Made by a program: the position numbers and the translations under genes. The notes under the pieces were generated by a model. The model saw nothing but the letters and a program-made list of their open reading frames with translations, was not told where the DNA came from and did no database searches. Positions 27,234-38,618 of a stretch of 64,000 nucleotides of DNA are shown here, in pieces. Position 1 is the first letter of the stretch. Each line of letters starts with the position of its first letter. Source of the stretch: Gymnogyps californianus (lineage: Eukaryota; Chordata; Aves; Accipitriformes; Cathartidae); contig NC_059478.1 of NCBI RefSeq assembly GCF_018139145.2, positions 8,618,001 to 8,682,000 of the forward strand. Reading direction: 5' to 3'.

Positions 27234-30200
27234 TTTTAAGACTATGGTCCTTATTTCTCAGGGGCCACCATTCTCGAGGATGAAGTCTGCTTCACTTAGA
27301 GCTTGAGTGCTTGAGCTATAGGAGGGTGAAACACAGATGTGTCAGAAAGGCTTGTCCTGGAACCTGAGGCTGGGCCAGCCCCTGTTGCCATTTATAGTCT
27401 GACTTAAGCCTGTGCTGTCTGCGCAGAGGCGGTGAGGTGGTATTAGTTACAGTTTTTGTCAAAGACACTTTTGCATGACTTCAGTGAGGCAGAGAGGTTC
27501 CTGTGCTGTATCCAGCCCTGTATTCTCTCCCCCTTCCCTTGGTTCCAAATGCATTTGCCAGGTTCATTCTCTTCAGTACTAAATCATGGGTGTGAAAAAG
27601 GAGGGAAGATGCTTGTGTAGATTTGTTTATTTGTTATTTCTTGGAATATTCCTACCTCTGTCTTTGGGAACTATGACAATTTTACCGGGCAGGGGTGGGG
27701 GAGAGGAAGGGAGTTGTTCATTAACTGTAGAAATGTCTGTCTTTTTTTAAGAAAAAAAGTATTGTGCTTTTTTATTTTGAAAGGCTGTGCATAGCAGAGC
27801 TGGCATAAGAAGAAAATGTGTGCTTCCCACCTACCTTATCTTATTACAAAAGCTAAACACATAAATAAAACACTAGTTGGAAGACGAGCCTACCTGAAGG
27901 GATGCAGTGCCCGAGATTAGCTTGGTTGTGCTGGGTGGTTTCATTTTGTTTGTAGATTTGATTGGCACATAGTGGTTGATATATTTTTTAAAAAAATGTA
28001 ATTTTTAAAAGCTCTAGGCTATTAAATATACTGAAGATATTAAGTATTTTAGGTTGCTCCTTATAGTATTTTTCCTGCATTACACAGTGCACTACTCTCA
28101 TTCTCCAAAAACTGTTGTAAGTGCAGGCATGAATGCCTTTTCAGTTGTGCATCCTTTGTTTTTTAGGCAAGCTAGCTTGGAACTTGCTGACTTGTTTGTG
28201 GATTGCTGCTGGTATATTTATAGTGTAGGTCAGCAGCCACAATATTAATTTTCAACTAAAACAGAATCCACTTCAGTAAATAAATTGCAGAACCATGAAA
28301 CTGTGGCACAAATGTAAATTTGGTGTTCTAGTTCCTAGGAAAACATTCAAATGTAAGTGCATGCTGCTGTATGCTTAACAGCTCGTGGTATAAGAGCTAT
28401 TGTATGTTGCACTCTGGTTTAATTATGCTATTTTTTTCCTTCCTTGCTGGAGCAGCTTACCTGAGGGGCATATAAACCACAGGTCTTTTTCCAGGACAGT
28501 AAAACAGTGATAAATTGTGGGGAACCTGAAGGGTACATAATTTTTTGTCACCCCCTTTGGCGTAATGGTGGCCTATTTAAAACTAAATGCAATTTTAGTG
28601 TGTTATAAAATGAAGATCTCTCCTTTCTGTTTGCTTTATTTTGGGATAACTATGAGGATTATAGTTAACTAATCTTAAGGGTATATAAATCATAACTGTG
28701 CATGTATGTGTTTCTGACTAGAAATGTTTCTTGGCAACAATTGTTGAATTAAGCTGCAGGCATAAGTCTGCTCTTTGAGAGTACTGCTGCCATAAAATTA
28801 GATTTTTACGATTCATGTATGAGACTTTACAGCTCATTCTAGTCCAGTCTGGGAAACTTTTCCCGTGGTTTTGGAAAATACAGTAACTGCCTTAATTTCT
28901 TAGGGAAGGAAAAGGTCTGATGTTTTCTTTCACAGTCCTTCATCATGGAGAAGCTTTGCAGCTTTTTTTGGAGCATTTTGCCTTTTACAGCTTTATCTTG
29001 CATAATTGACAAGATACTTGCTAATGAACACAAAACATACTAATAATTTATTTCTTACAAGAAAAGTGCCTAGAGATGTTTTGGATCAGTTGTGTATCAG
29101 TGTGGATGTGATTTCATATAGTTACTTTGGCATTCATTTAAAAACTGGTTGGATGGAGATTGGATAGCTCAAAGCCAGAGATGGTGGATCCTGACTGCAG
29201 AATAAAGCAAGCTTTTGAAATGCAGGAGTATTGCAGTCAAATGCATGTGGTGTGGTAGGGTAGGAGGGATTGCAAGACTGGCCTTAGGCACTTGGTTACA
29301 TTCCAGTAAATCTTGTGACTGTGATCTGTTGGCTGTGGTTGGGGTGAAGAGGATAAAATACACTAAAGAAACTAACCTTTTCAGTGGGCATTTCCTGCAA
29401 AAGCTGTTGAAGTTGGGATGGGACAGTCTGTGATATCCTGAAAGAGGAATAGGGTCTAAGATAGCTGACACCTGGCAAACAGGAAAGACTTTGCTTTTAC
29501 TGCCTCGGTCATCGTGTGTCAGCTTCCTCCTGATGAATCTAACAGTGCAGTGATGGTCTCCGAGAGCAGCTCTCTTCAGAGCTTGTCTGTTGGTAGCAGA
29601 TTTGTGTGACTTTCAGCTCGATGAGCCAGTGTGACCTGTGTGTACCTGGAATGCTTTGATCCCAGTGGTGAATACATACAGTTCTTCACAGGCATGATTT
29701 AAAGGATCTATACTAATTATCTAATTGTTCAGTTGGCTGAAATGTGAGGATTCAGATAAAGTTAGATTTAGTCTAAATAATGTGTATTATTTAGCAAAGG
29801 TTTTGGAGCAGCTCATCCTGATTGGCTCAGAATCAATACTTGCACTGTTCTTGATGATCAATTTTGTCTCTTTATAACTAGGAGAAATGGAAGAAGAGAT
29901 GGAAAATCCAGAAATGGTTGATTTACCAGAGAAACAGAAGCATCAACTACGACATCGTGAGTTGTTTCTCTCACGACAGCTGGAATCTCTGCCAGCCACA
30001 CACATTAGGTAATGACTGTTTTCTTCCAGTGCTTTTTATTCAAAAACCAAATGGCATTATTATTATTCAAGTATTCTTCAATGTAAGATTAAATTCTGTG
30101 TACAACTTCAGTAATACCATCTTGTGAATCACTTGAGCACAAAACATTTAAGATGTTTTTTCATAAAATGTGTTTCTCTTTTTTTAGAGGCAAATGCAGC

Positions 30201-32640
30201 GTTACTCTGTTAAATGAGACAGAATCCCTTAAATCATATCTGGAACGGGAGGTATGAACCATTTTGTGACTTGTCAAGCTTGAACAGTTTATTCTGGCAC
30301 AATTTAGGATTGGTGGCTTTTCGCAAGTTTTCTAAAAAGAAAGTGGTTCTTTCATTTCTACACATACTGGGCATTGACAGTGGGAAGCTTTAGGCTCCAT
30401 ACAGTTTTCATTCTGATACAAAACTTTGTGGATCTAGAGGCTAGACCTGTTGTTTACATCCTCGTGACGGTAAGCTGCCTCTCCTTCTGTGAAGAGAGCC
30501 CTACTTGCTCGTCAGCCTGGCAGTCTGAAAGTTCAAACCTGGAGGCTCATGCCCTAGACAAGACAGGGTGGGAGGTGCCGTAGCTGTAGAAGAGGGAGCA
30601 AGGCAGCAAGCTGTATTTCTATATATTTGTTTTATCCTGAAATCTTACAGATTTGTGTTACTACGGTTTAAGCTTGATCTTGCCTCAGATTTCTGAGGAG
30701 CTTACTTCCCTGGTTTTTGAGTTCACTGTTCAAAATATTTATCTGTAGTCCTTCATATGCCACCACAGACACTTAGGTCCTTGAAAAACTGCTTGTCAGT
30801 TAACTTCCGAGTCCTGCAGAAGTTTACCCAATCTGGCTCTTTAAAACCTGGTACCTGGTACCTCAAACCAAACACTTGAAACTGAATTGTCTTGCACTGT
30901 TAATCACTATTCAGAATATAAATCTTGGGATTTACTTTTTCAGGTATCTTTGGATTTTAAAAATTACTATTGTAATTCTTTTAAATATATTTATATACCT
31001 TTAATTGTGGCTAGACCTCTGGCTGCCAGCTGGGTTAGACAGTCTTGGAATTTGACAATCTGGGAGCTTTACTTTGGGAGATTAGCAAAGAATTTCAGTA
31101 TGTTATTATTTGAATACGTCTACAAGCATTACATTTGCATTTGAAAACATTAAAATGTTACACTACAGAGGAAATCTTGTAATTAAAAACAGTAGGGTAA
31201 CGGTCATTACTGGCCTTTAAGAAAGAAGGGGAAAACAGGTCATTTTTTTGCAAGGAGCATACTGTAGTCTGTCTCATAGTTGGGCTTTCTTTTTAAATGC
31301 TTTTTTAGCTTTCTTTAGTATTTATTTAAGCATAAGATTAATTTTAATCTGATACTCTAGTTTAAGAGAATTTTAAACAAAGCACAGGAATTAAATAGTC
31401 GGGTTTCTCTTTGGAATGTGAAACCAAAAACATGTCAAGTCTGCTCAGGGCTGCCAAATGGCAGCGCATCAAACAAGGGCCGTTGTATTCAGAAATGCTT
31501 GTAACCAGCTAGCGGCCTAGGATATGCCAATTTGAAAGTAAAAGTTAATCAAACAAATTATTTTGGATTTACTAGTACTCACCTTTTAAGTAGTGTTCAT
31601 TCTTGATTGCTCCCAACACATTTTTATTATCGCTAATGCTGCAGGTAGGTACATTGAGACAGAGAAAGGAGCTGCCTTCCTCTAATCATGCAACTGCTCG
31701 GTTGCAGATGTAGGAATAGAAAGAGATTTCTTTTTTTCATCCTTTTGAACTCTAAAAATGCAAGATGAGTGTTGCAGGTTATTTTTAAAACTGAGCAGGC
31801 ACTTAGAGATTTCACAGAATGAGAGAGTTCCCTGAATGTGTCCTGTCACTTAGCGTGGTATTTTGCGGTGGTGCAAACTAACTTGGACAGATGGTAAAGA
31901 AATTAAGCTCAGGAACACAAATGTGCTTGGGTGGAGGGTAAAGAGATTAAGAAAAGGAGATAGTTGTTGTCTGGTGAATTCTTAGCACTGGATGGTATTG
32001 TTTTGAACTGTTTCTCTTCCCCCCCCCCCCCGCCCCGTTCTTAATCTGTTCTTTGCTTTCAAAGTGTTTCTTTTTTTTAACATGGCTTCTGTCAATAAAG
32101 CCTAAGAAGTTCTAGGGAATCTGTCATTTGATTTCTTATGTGCTATGACCACTAAAAGTAGGTTTTCAGCCCAAGGCTGTCTGCCTTGAAGGAGGTTAAA
32201 CTTGCAGACAGAAATTTTTAGGGTGATAGTAAGCATAGCAAAATTACATTTGTGTTATCTCTGTTTTCCTCCTTCCACCCTCTCTCTGTCATCTTCCTCA
32301 GGAAGATTGCTCTGTTACATTCAGAGAGCAGGCTGAAGAGGGACCAGCATTGACTTTTTTTTACTGTGCCTGGCAAAATTGGGTTTGTAGTAGGAGTGAG
32401 GAATAGGAAGAAAAAGAAAAAAAGCAACTGGAAAACCTGAATTTCCTGTAGATACTGAATTCCCACGGAGATCAAGAGAAGGGCATAGCCAGTTATGGCA
32501 AAAGCATTAGGTTTCCCTATTCTGCAGGAAACTATTTTGTATGTACCATCTATTTTAGTGCTTTGCTAGGATATATCCAGAGGCTTGTGTGAATTTTGCC
32601 TGCTGGGCAGATGTCTGGCATTTCTGTTCCTTTTGGTAAC

Positions 32641-32674
<34 letters not shown>

Positions 32675-35600
32675 AACCCCAAACCTCTCTACTTAAAATA
32701 TATTTCCCCCCCTCACCCAAACTGACTTAATGAAAGTAAGTTTGCAAGCTGTAATGAACTAAGCACTATTTCTGTACTGGGCTTTCACTTTGAACCTGTT
32801 TTCTTTTTCCAGTTCTTCTGCAGTTTCTTAGTGGCTTTGGTTCTTGGCTATAGCTACAGGTAGCTTAGGGGCTTGGGCAGGGAAGGTCTGAGCATATGTG
32901 TCTGTCTAACACTTTGGAGACGTAGAAAGTCATGGTTTAATTTTAACTCTTGGCAGGTCATTTTAATTTTTCCAAACATGTTGGATGTTTTGTGGGATCT
33001 GAAATTAAAAGAGAAAACCCTTCTTTTTCTTCACCACTGCAAACTCAGCATACACAGTTTTGACAGCGAAAATGAGCATGGAGGATTTTGAAGAGCCATG
33101 TTATTTTGTTGTGAACATCACTCTTCTTGTGAAACCCTTCTGAAAAATTGTTCTTGCCATGTAGTGGTGATCAAGAGTTCACACGCGCTTTAGAGTATAC
33201 AAGGATCTGCTTTGTTCCTTAGACTATAGTTTGCATTGGCACTAAACTGACATTATTAATGTTTTCAGAAATCCCAGTTAGTTTGCATGAGCTGAATTTC
33301 ATGCTTCTATGGGGGAAGATGGTAGTGGTATTGCATTACCTCTGGGGGTTACAGTTTGTCTTGTATTCACACTTGAGCCCCTAAACTTCCATGTTTTCTC
33401 TGTTGAGGAGGCTCTGGTTGGGGAGAAGAGCCCAGGGGCTTTTAATTCTTTCGTTGAACCTGCTTGATTCAAGACAAAACTGGACAAGATATAACAAGAT
33501 GACCTGAGACTGGTAGAGAAGGATGGGTTTTGCTTTGTGGAGAAAATTCATAGTGATAGTCAATAAAAGAGAAGCGATAGGGCTTCTAACAGTCAAATAC
33601 CATGGGAGAAAACCCTTCCACGATGAATGACTTTCCCTGGCCAAGAAAGACTGTGTTAAGAAATTGCCTGTAGAACTGGCCTTCCTTGGGGCCCACTGTG
33701 TTGTTATACTACAGTGTTTGGTTTGTGTATTTGCTGGGCAACATGCCTGAAAAGCATTAATGTTGCACTGCATATACTTTGCCCTATGGTTAGGTATTTT
33801 GGAGCTGGAACAAATAAAACACTGTATTTATAACATGGAGGCTTGCGAGACAAAAGCTTTTCCTATGTTTTATTTATGCAACAATACATTCTCAAAATAT
33901 TGTAATATCTTGAACTTTGTGTATGTTAGGGAGCAAGAGACCCAGATTTCTTTACACAGCTATAATATAAATGAGTTTTCATATACTCTGAAGCTCTCTT
34001 CTGTTGGTAGGTTGATGTAATTTGACCCTGGTGCCTGTGGGAGTAGGAATCAATTCTGTCAAAAATGTTATTCATTTAGGATGCAACCAAATCCCTCACC
34101 CCAAACCCAACCACAGACAACCCTTCCAGTTGACTTGGCTGGGTGTTGGAACAGCATTTTGCCAAGTGTTAGGTATGACTTTTATCCTGTTATCGTGACG
34201 TAACATGAGGTTGTTCTTGCCCTTGGAATTCACGCTTTCACGGTGGGGAAATGGCATGTTTTCTGCTGGAGGAGATTGGTGTGAATTCCTGTCTTACCTC
34301 TTGTGCTGTGCTGCATACATGATACCATTTTGTGCAGTAGCTTTCTTAGGTAGCAGAGCAGGTTTGGCTGGCTTGCTTGGCACTTTTCTGGCTTTTTTCC
34401 TTCCTTCCATAGATGTTGATCTCTTCCCGGAAAAATGCTGATTTTTATTAAAATTAGAGCAGAAAATATAGACTTACCATGTTTAACACTTACATTCCAT
34501 AATTGGATGCTGGATGCATTATACATGTAAAGAAAACACAGGAGACCTTACCTCTATGCCATCAGTCTTAGATTAATATGTGTAATGTGCAGGGCTGGGG
34601 AACAGAACTAGTATGTACCTTTGAAGCCCTAGCCCACAGAATTTTTGCCATGTTACTGGGGAAATTCAGAGTGATTCTTCCTTTTTCGAGCTTTGTATGA
34701 CAGATTGGGAGACTCTCTTTTCCCTTTCCACCTCTTCATGAAGATGAACAGGGCTTGAAACTGATGCTGGTTTTGTCCTAATTTTTGTTGCATGCTGTTG
34801 ACACATACAAATATAGGGAAAGGGAAAATGAGGTGAGCATGAAATGAGATGTATTTAAACAGCGTGCCTGCTATTGACACAGAAATATGGGGAAAGGGAA
34901 AATGAGCCAGAAACCCGAGATGTGAAAAACGGCGCATCGCACATCCTATGTTTCTGTTCAGAAACACTCCTCTTTCCTGGTAACGGTGGTGTTGTGGATG
35001 GAAGTTACAAAAGGTCTGTTATTTCATGTCCTACCAGAGCTCTCTTGCTGCCCCGTATCCCACACCATACTTTGACGGAGCATACCTGGTCTCTGATGTG
35101 TCACTCAGTAGTTATAGCTAAGTACTTATCCATGCAGAAAAGTTTAATTACTTGTACTGTACAGTTTTAAGCAGTTAAAATTTTGACTATTTTCTTTCTC
35201 TACCCTGGCAGGACATTCTCATTCTGGTATGACTTCTTGCTTTAATTTTGCACACCCCGGTAACAAAAGCCAAGCAGCTCTTTCAGCCTTTTTCTCATCT
35301 ACTTGAACAAAAGCAACAAATTAATGTATTGCCACCTGCAGCTAATTGCTGCTGCTGCCAAAGCTGCTACCCCTCTCCCAATAACAAGCAGAAGGAAACA
35401 TGGTGATTTAAGCTTAGGTGGTGGTAGACAAGTTGGTCAGCAGTGCATCCCTGCGACAAGGAAAGCCAAGCACATCCTGGTCTATATTAGCAGGAGTGTA
35501 GCGAGCAGATGGAAGGAAGGGATTCATCCCCTCAGTTCATCACTTGTGAGACCACTTCTGGAGTGCTGTGTCCAGCTTTGGGCCTCTCAGCACGAGAGAG

Positions 35601-38586
35601 ACATTGACATACTGGAGCAAGTCCATTAGAGGCCACAGAGGTTGTCTGGGGCTTCGTGTCTCTATGGGGTGTTTTGTTGGTATGGCTGTAACACTCTGAC
35701 GTTATGCTTTAGTTTGTAGCAATATTCATGTGCGGATAAGTCGCTAGCATCTGGTACTGCTCTTTTGGTATATGGGAAAATGCAGTTTTGTGTTCTGAAA
35801 CAGCTGATATTACTAAAAATTATCTTCTGGCCCTTCTCAGCCTTGTTTGTGCAAGAGGAGCTTTGTTCACTTCAACTTCAAAGACTGTATGTTAAGGGAA
35901 TGGCTGCTTTTGAGGAGAACTGTTACACTTATAATACAGAAGAAAGTGGCAGCAGTTTTAAAACTAGTGGTTCACTTATTGTTTGTTCACCCAATTTTAA
36001 AATCTATGTATTGGTAATAAAACCAAACTTAAAATGTAGAAGCTTGCTAGTATGTATGCAAAGCTGAAAGTAAAAGCTAGTAATACTGTTTACTTTTTTG
36101 CTCTTGTTTTATTTTTAGGATTTCTTCTTTTATTCACTAGTATACGATCCTCAACAAAAGACCCTACTCGCTGATAAAGGAGAGATTCGAGTCGGAAACA
36201 GATACCAGGCAGATATAACAGACTTACTAAAAGAGGGTAATTTCCATAATTTATTTAAAATCTCAAGAGGCCATGTCGAATGTGGCCACTTTTATGTGTG
36301 CGGCCTGCATAGGTATGGGAGGTGGAGGTTTCCACTGCCAGGTCATGCGTACAACGATGGCCTGGTTTGTTGGTGACTGAAGCTGTTGCCCACTGAACGC
36401 AATTAGTTATGTCTCAAACCAGTCTTTAAGTGGGCGTTTGTCCAAATCATAAAAGTTGTGGAAACAAATTGAATTAATTTGCTCTCTCAGAGCTTGCACT
36501 CTTTTTATTAAGAGATTTCAGAATTTCCATGGGGAAACACAAATCTCCACCACGTCTGTAAAGCCTTTTGTGTTTTTAATCAAGCCTCACTTCCCTGTAA
36601 GAACCCCTCCCAAATTACTGCCAGTTAAATGCTGTCTCCCCTCATCAATTTGCCCATTATTGTTGGGTGCCTTTTCCTTGGAGCCCTCTCCCCATCCCAA
36701 GTGTTGGCTGCCAGCCTAGACTTCTCACCTGCAGAACAGGCAGGAGGAAGAATTTGCTGGCCTGAACGTGTTGTGAGACCTCAGCCTGCCCACACTGTGT
36801 CGTGGAGCAGTAGGACCACGAGGACCCTGGCCCAAGGAAAGGGGAGTAGTAGCAGTAACTGATACTAGTTACCAAATAGTAACTAACTTCAGATTTGTCT
36901 TTGCACTACCCTACAGATCCAAAAGTGGGTGGAAAAACTGAGAGGGATGGGGAATATTGGCATCTAATTGCTCCTTTCTGAGACCCATGTAATGCATGGG
37001 GAGACGTCTGTCGGTATGCTTCTCCTAAGAGAGCAGGGGTTGTGACCCGTGTTGGAAGGACCTTCTCCAGACTGTATGGGCAGAGATGTGAAAGCAATGA
37101 GACACTTCTGTCTCTGCTTAGGAGCTTTGCTGATACTGCTAGCCTCATGTTAGAACAGGCAAACAAATTGGTCAGGACTCTTGTTTAATTTGTCTATGAA
37201 ACTGGTATTTATTCAGCAGCTGGGCAAGCCTCCTAAGTGAGGATGAACTAATTTGAAAGGCATTCTCTTCCCTCAGCAGGCCAACATGGGGCTTCAGAGA
37301 AGGATAATCTCCAGATGTTTTAAAGGGAGCAGGAAAAAGAAAAAAAGTCTCAGTAGCTCCTGTATTTTTTCAGGGTATTTTGGTTTGTGTAGAGTCAGGA
37401 AAATAAATGCAAGAGAGTCTGATGCTGTGATTTCCCCCTTAGAAAGCAGCTGATGCAAGTTGAACCAGCTACTCTTTGCCTGCTCACAGCAGCTGGGAGT
37501 GTGTCTTTTTTCCTGAAACTGCTGCAAGATAAAGGAGGAAGAGAGAGGAGCTGGGGAGAGGGGCTGAAGAGAGACTGTCTAGTTGGGAGAAGGACGTACT
37601 CTGTTTCCCATTCCGTGTGTCCTTTGAAAGCAGTTCTTGAAAATCTGATTGCCCGATTCAGACAAGTTGTGTTGCTGTGTCTGTCAAGCTGAAATTGTCA
37701 CAGACAAATAGGTGAATGAAATTTTCACAGTGGCCTGTTAGGCAGAGTAACTGAGATGGGTTAGCAGTTAAATTATTGTGAGATAAAAAAAATCTAGAAA
37801 GTACTTTTATTTTTAAAAAGCCATACCAAGCATTTCTAATTTGTTTTTCAACCAGGTGAGGATGATGGAAGAGATCAGTCAAAACTTGAAACAAAAGTTT
37901 GGGAAGCCTTTAACCCGCTAGTAGACAAGCAGATAGACCAGTTCCTGGTGGTAGCACGGTAAGAGCATTTTACCTCTCCTTTGAATAAGTAAATGTTAAT
38001 AACTCTTCCAAGCACTTTTTATGTTCTTGTCCCTTTACTAGTATGAATGCTGGTTTTGGTTGCTTGATTCACTTGCTCCATTTTGAAATGATGGACACTT
38101 TGCATGCCTTCCTGGGAATTGCATGACTTTAGGAACAGCTACTCAGATTTACAACTTAGTTAATCACTTTCATAAAAGAAAAGCAAATGGCATGTAAAAA
38201 CTATCCTGTAATTGGTGAGGTTTTTCAAATACTTTGGCCAGCATGCAGAAGGCTTAGTGAACTGAGCTCTTGACAGTTCATTACTCTGTCCATTTTCTCC
38301 CTTTTTCAAACGTAGTGACATTTAAGCATCCATTTTTGGTAAAGTTTTTTTCATGGAGTGTGGATGCTTTCTAATGCCTAGATTCCCGTAGGTAGGCACA
38401 ATAAAGTAAAACCCCGCAGATCTGTACAGATGGTGAAATGTGTGCTTTTATTTAAGCCCAAAGCAATCTTTGTTGATCAACTTTTCATTTTTAAAATGTT
38501 CTTGAACTTTTTCATTGGTATGCATTTATATGAACGGAAGCCTATACTAAAGTTTAGGCTCTCATAGCAACTGGTGACTAAATAAT

Positions 38587-38618
<32 letters not shown>

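Larger units (their letters stand above)
21793..29881 (+). other. MTA1 intron 3 (8.1 kb)
   Basis: Donor gtaagc, acceptor ctctttataactag. It holds a C-tract (21958-21972), an A-run followed by a C-tract (22868-22914), an (AT)n plus poly-T block (27191-27237) and otherwise unremarkable AT-leaning intron. I looked for a counterpart of the human 51-base alternative exon encoding a 17-residue insert (TLSVCYKAG...) and saw none. Confidence 0.9.
30252..36118 (+). other. MTA1 intron 5 (5.9 kb)
   Basis: Donor gtatga, acceptor ttttatttttag. Contains C-tracts at 32019-32036 and 32642-32672, an imperfect 76-base tandem duplication near 34.8-34.95 kb and a sense-oriented CR1 fragment at 35430-35660. No other gene is recognised. 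Confidence 0.9.

Noticed and set aside
29540..29680. Possible SINE around this segment of intron 3
   Set aside because: No convincing match to any repeat consensus I know, and no A-tail.
31630..31720. Possible MIR fragment in intron 5
   Set aside because: Only a short ggtacattgagacagagaaagg-like similarity; too weak to report as a feature.
33381..33773. Antisense open frame of 130 codons in intron 5
   Set aside because: No recognisable motif, no supporting neighbours on the same strand and no splice or start context; treated as chance.
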